DNA from: an uncultured Pelagibacteraceae bacterium
Lineage (GTDB): Bacteria > Pseudomonadota > Alphaproteobacteria > Pelagibacterales > Pelagibacteraceae
Length of the DNA stretch: 64,000 nucleotides
Direction of reading: 5' to 3'
Assembly: GCA_902593285.1 (NCBI GenBank)
Contig: CACJHW010000002.1
Coordinates: forward strand, 62,001 to 126,000
The translations under genes were made by a program, and so were the position numbers. The first letter of the stretch is position 1. Every line of letters starts with the position of its first letter. The notes under the pieces are model-generated. The model was not told where the DNA came from, made no database searches, and was given only the letters and a program-made list of their open reading frames with translations. Positions 62,957-64,000 of the stretch are shown in pieces.

Positions 62957-64000
62957 TAAAATAATTTATCTAAAACCTTCGCTGAAGATAGAACACCTGG
63001 AACACCGGCCCCTGGATGTGTGCCCGCACCAACAAAGTATAAACCATCATATATTTCTGATTTATTATGAAACCTAAAGTATGCGGATTGTGTAAATTTA
63101 GGTTGAATTGAAAACCCAGATCCAAATTTTGTATTTAATTCCCTTTCAAAGTAATCAGGTGTTAAATAAAAATCCTCAACTATATTATTCTTAAGATCCG
63201 GCATTAAGTCTTTTTCCATTTTTTCAATTACAAGATTTTTCATTATCTCACCTTCAGTTTCCCAATTTATTTTTGACTGATTGTTAGGAACAGGCACTAA
63301 TACATAAAAACAATCATTCCCTTCTGGGGCCATAGTTTTATCAGTTGCAGTAGGTCTGTGAAGGTAATAGCTAATATCATTATTTAATTTTTTCTTATCA
63401 AATATGTCATCAAGATGTTCTTGATACTTGTTTCCAAACTTTATCGTATGATGTTCAACATTCTCATAAATTTTTTTTGTTCCAAAATAATAAACAAATA
63501 AACCCATAGAATATTCCATTCGATTTTTTTTCCAATTAAACAACATGGAATTCTTGTTGCTTTTGCTTAACATTTTTTCATAAAATGCAGGTGGATCAGC
63601 ATTACAAACAACATTATCTGCAACAATTTCATTTCTATTATTTAATTTTACACCACTTATTTTATTATTTTTTGTTATAATTTCGGTTACTTCACTGTTT
63701 TTTATTATTTCAATACCAACCTCATTCATTAACTTTTCAAAACCTTTAATTATATTTCCTGTTCCTCCAACCGAATAATGTATTCCCCATTTTTTTTCTA
63801 AATAAAGAATTAATCCATAAATAGAAGTGGTGGTAAAAGGATTTCCCCCAACTAGTAAAGGATGCATGCTAAGCATTCTTCTTAATTTCTCATTTTTAAT
63901 ATAAGATGAAACAAGTGAGTAAACTGATTTATAACTTTTAAGTTTTAAAAGAGCAGGCAATTGTTGCATCATTACAAAAGGTTTATCAAATGGTACATCT
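62956..64000 (-). CDS. crtI: Phytoene desaturase, N-terminus beyond the window
   Basis: HPLLVGGNPFTTTSIYGLI, WGIHYSVGGTGNIIKGFEKLM, FVGAGTHPGAGVPGVLSSAKV. Confidence 0.95.
   Translation of the reverse strand, partial: DVPFDKPFVMMQQLPALLKLKSYKSVYSLVSSYIKNEKLRRMLSMHPLLVGGNPFTTTSIYGLILYLEKKWGIHYSVGGTGNIIKGFEKLMNEVGIEIIKNSEVTEIITKNNKISGVKLNNRNEIVADNVVCNADPPAFYEKMLSKSNKNSMLFNWKKNRMEYSMGLFVYYFGTKKIYENVEHHTIKFGNKYQEHLDDIFDKKKLNNDISYYLHRPTATDKTMAPEGNDCFYVLVPVPNNQSKINWETEGEIMKNLVIEKMEKDLMPDLKNNIVEDFYLTPDYFERELNTKFGSGFSIQPKFTQSAYFRFHNKSEIYDGLYFVGAGTHPGAGVPGVLSSAKVLDKLF

Overview
AT-rich, gene-dense window typical of a SAR11 / Candidatus Pelagibacter-like alphaproteobacterium (taxonomy inferred from composition, gene content and compact layout; no search was run). 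Left part (1-14.4 kb): purine/urate catabolism and uptake, with allantoicase, uraD, uraH, xdhA, xdhB, a guanine-deaminase-like gene, a PuuD-type urate oxidase membrane domain, a phosphoribosyltransferase, a BMP-type purine nucleoside ABC transporter, an orphan deaminase and an NCS2 xanthine/uracil permease. Middle: hsp20, oligopeptidase B, a membrane J-protein, cfa, tldD/pmbA, typA, groESL, ribF-ileS-lspA, pgi, purD, and lipid A/Kdo genes (lpxL-like, lpxK, waaA, msbA), ubiA. Right: cytochrome c oxidase operon (coxB-coxA-ctaB-small ORF-ctaG-coxC-surf1), thrC, rnhA, thrB, ispH, and a retinal cluster (blh-crtY-crtB-crtI, crtI cut by the window edge). No rRNA, tRNA, CRISPR array or mobile element was recognised. 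Most notable observations: (1) a ROSE-like RNA thermometer candidate in the hsp20 5'UTR, downstream of a heat-shock promoter motif shared with groESL; (2) two genes split by +1-nt poly-A tracts (allantoicase, and a ~400-codon lysine-rich coiled-coil gene almost entirely missing from the ORF track), plus a 12-A tract at the xdhB/guaD junction where loss of one A would fuse the two proteins; (3) a structured leader over the ribosome binding site of the NCS2 permease; (4) small ORFs below the ORF-track cutoff.
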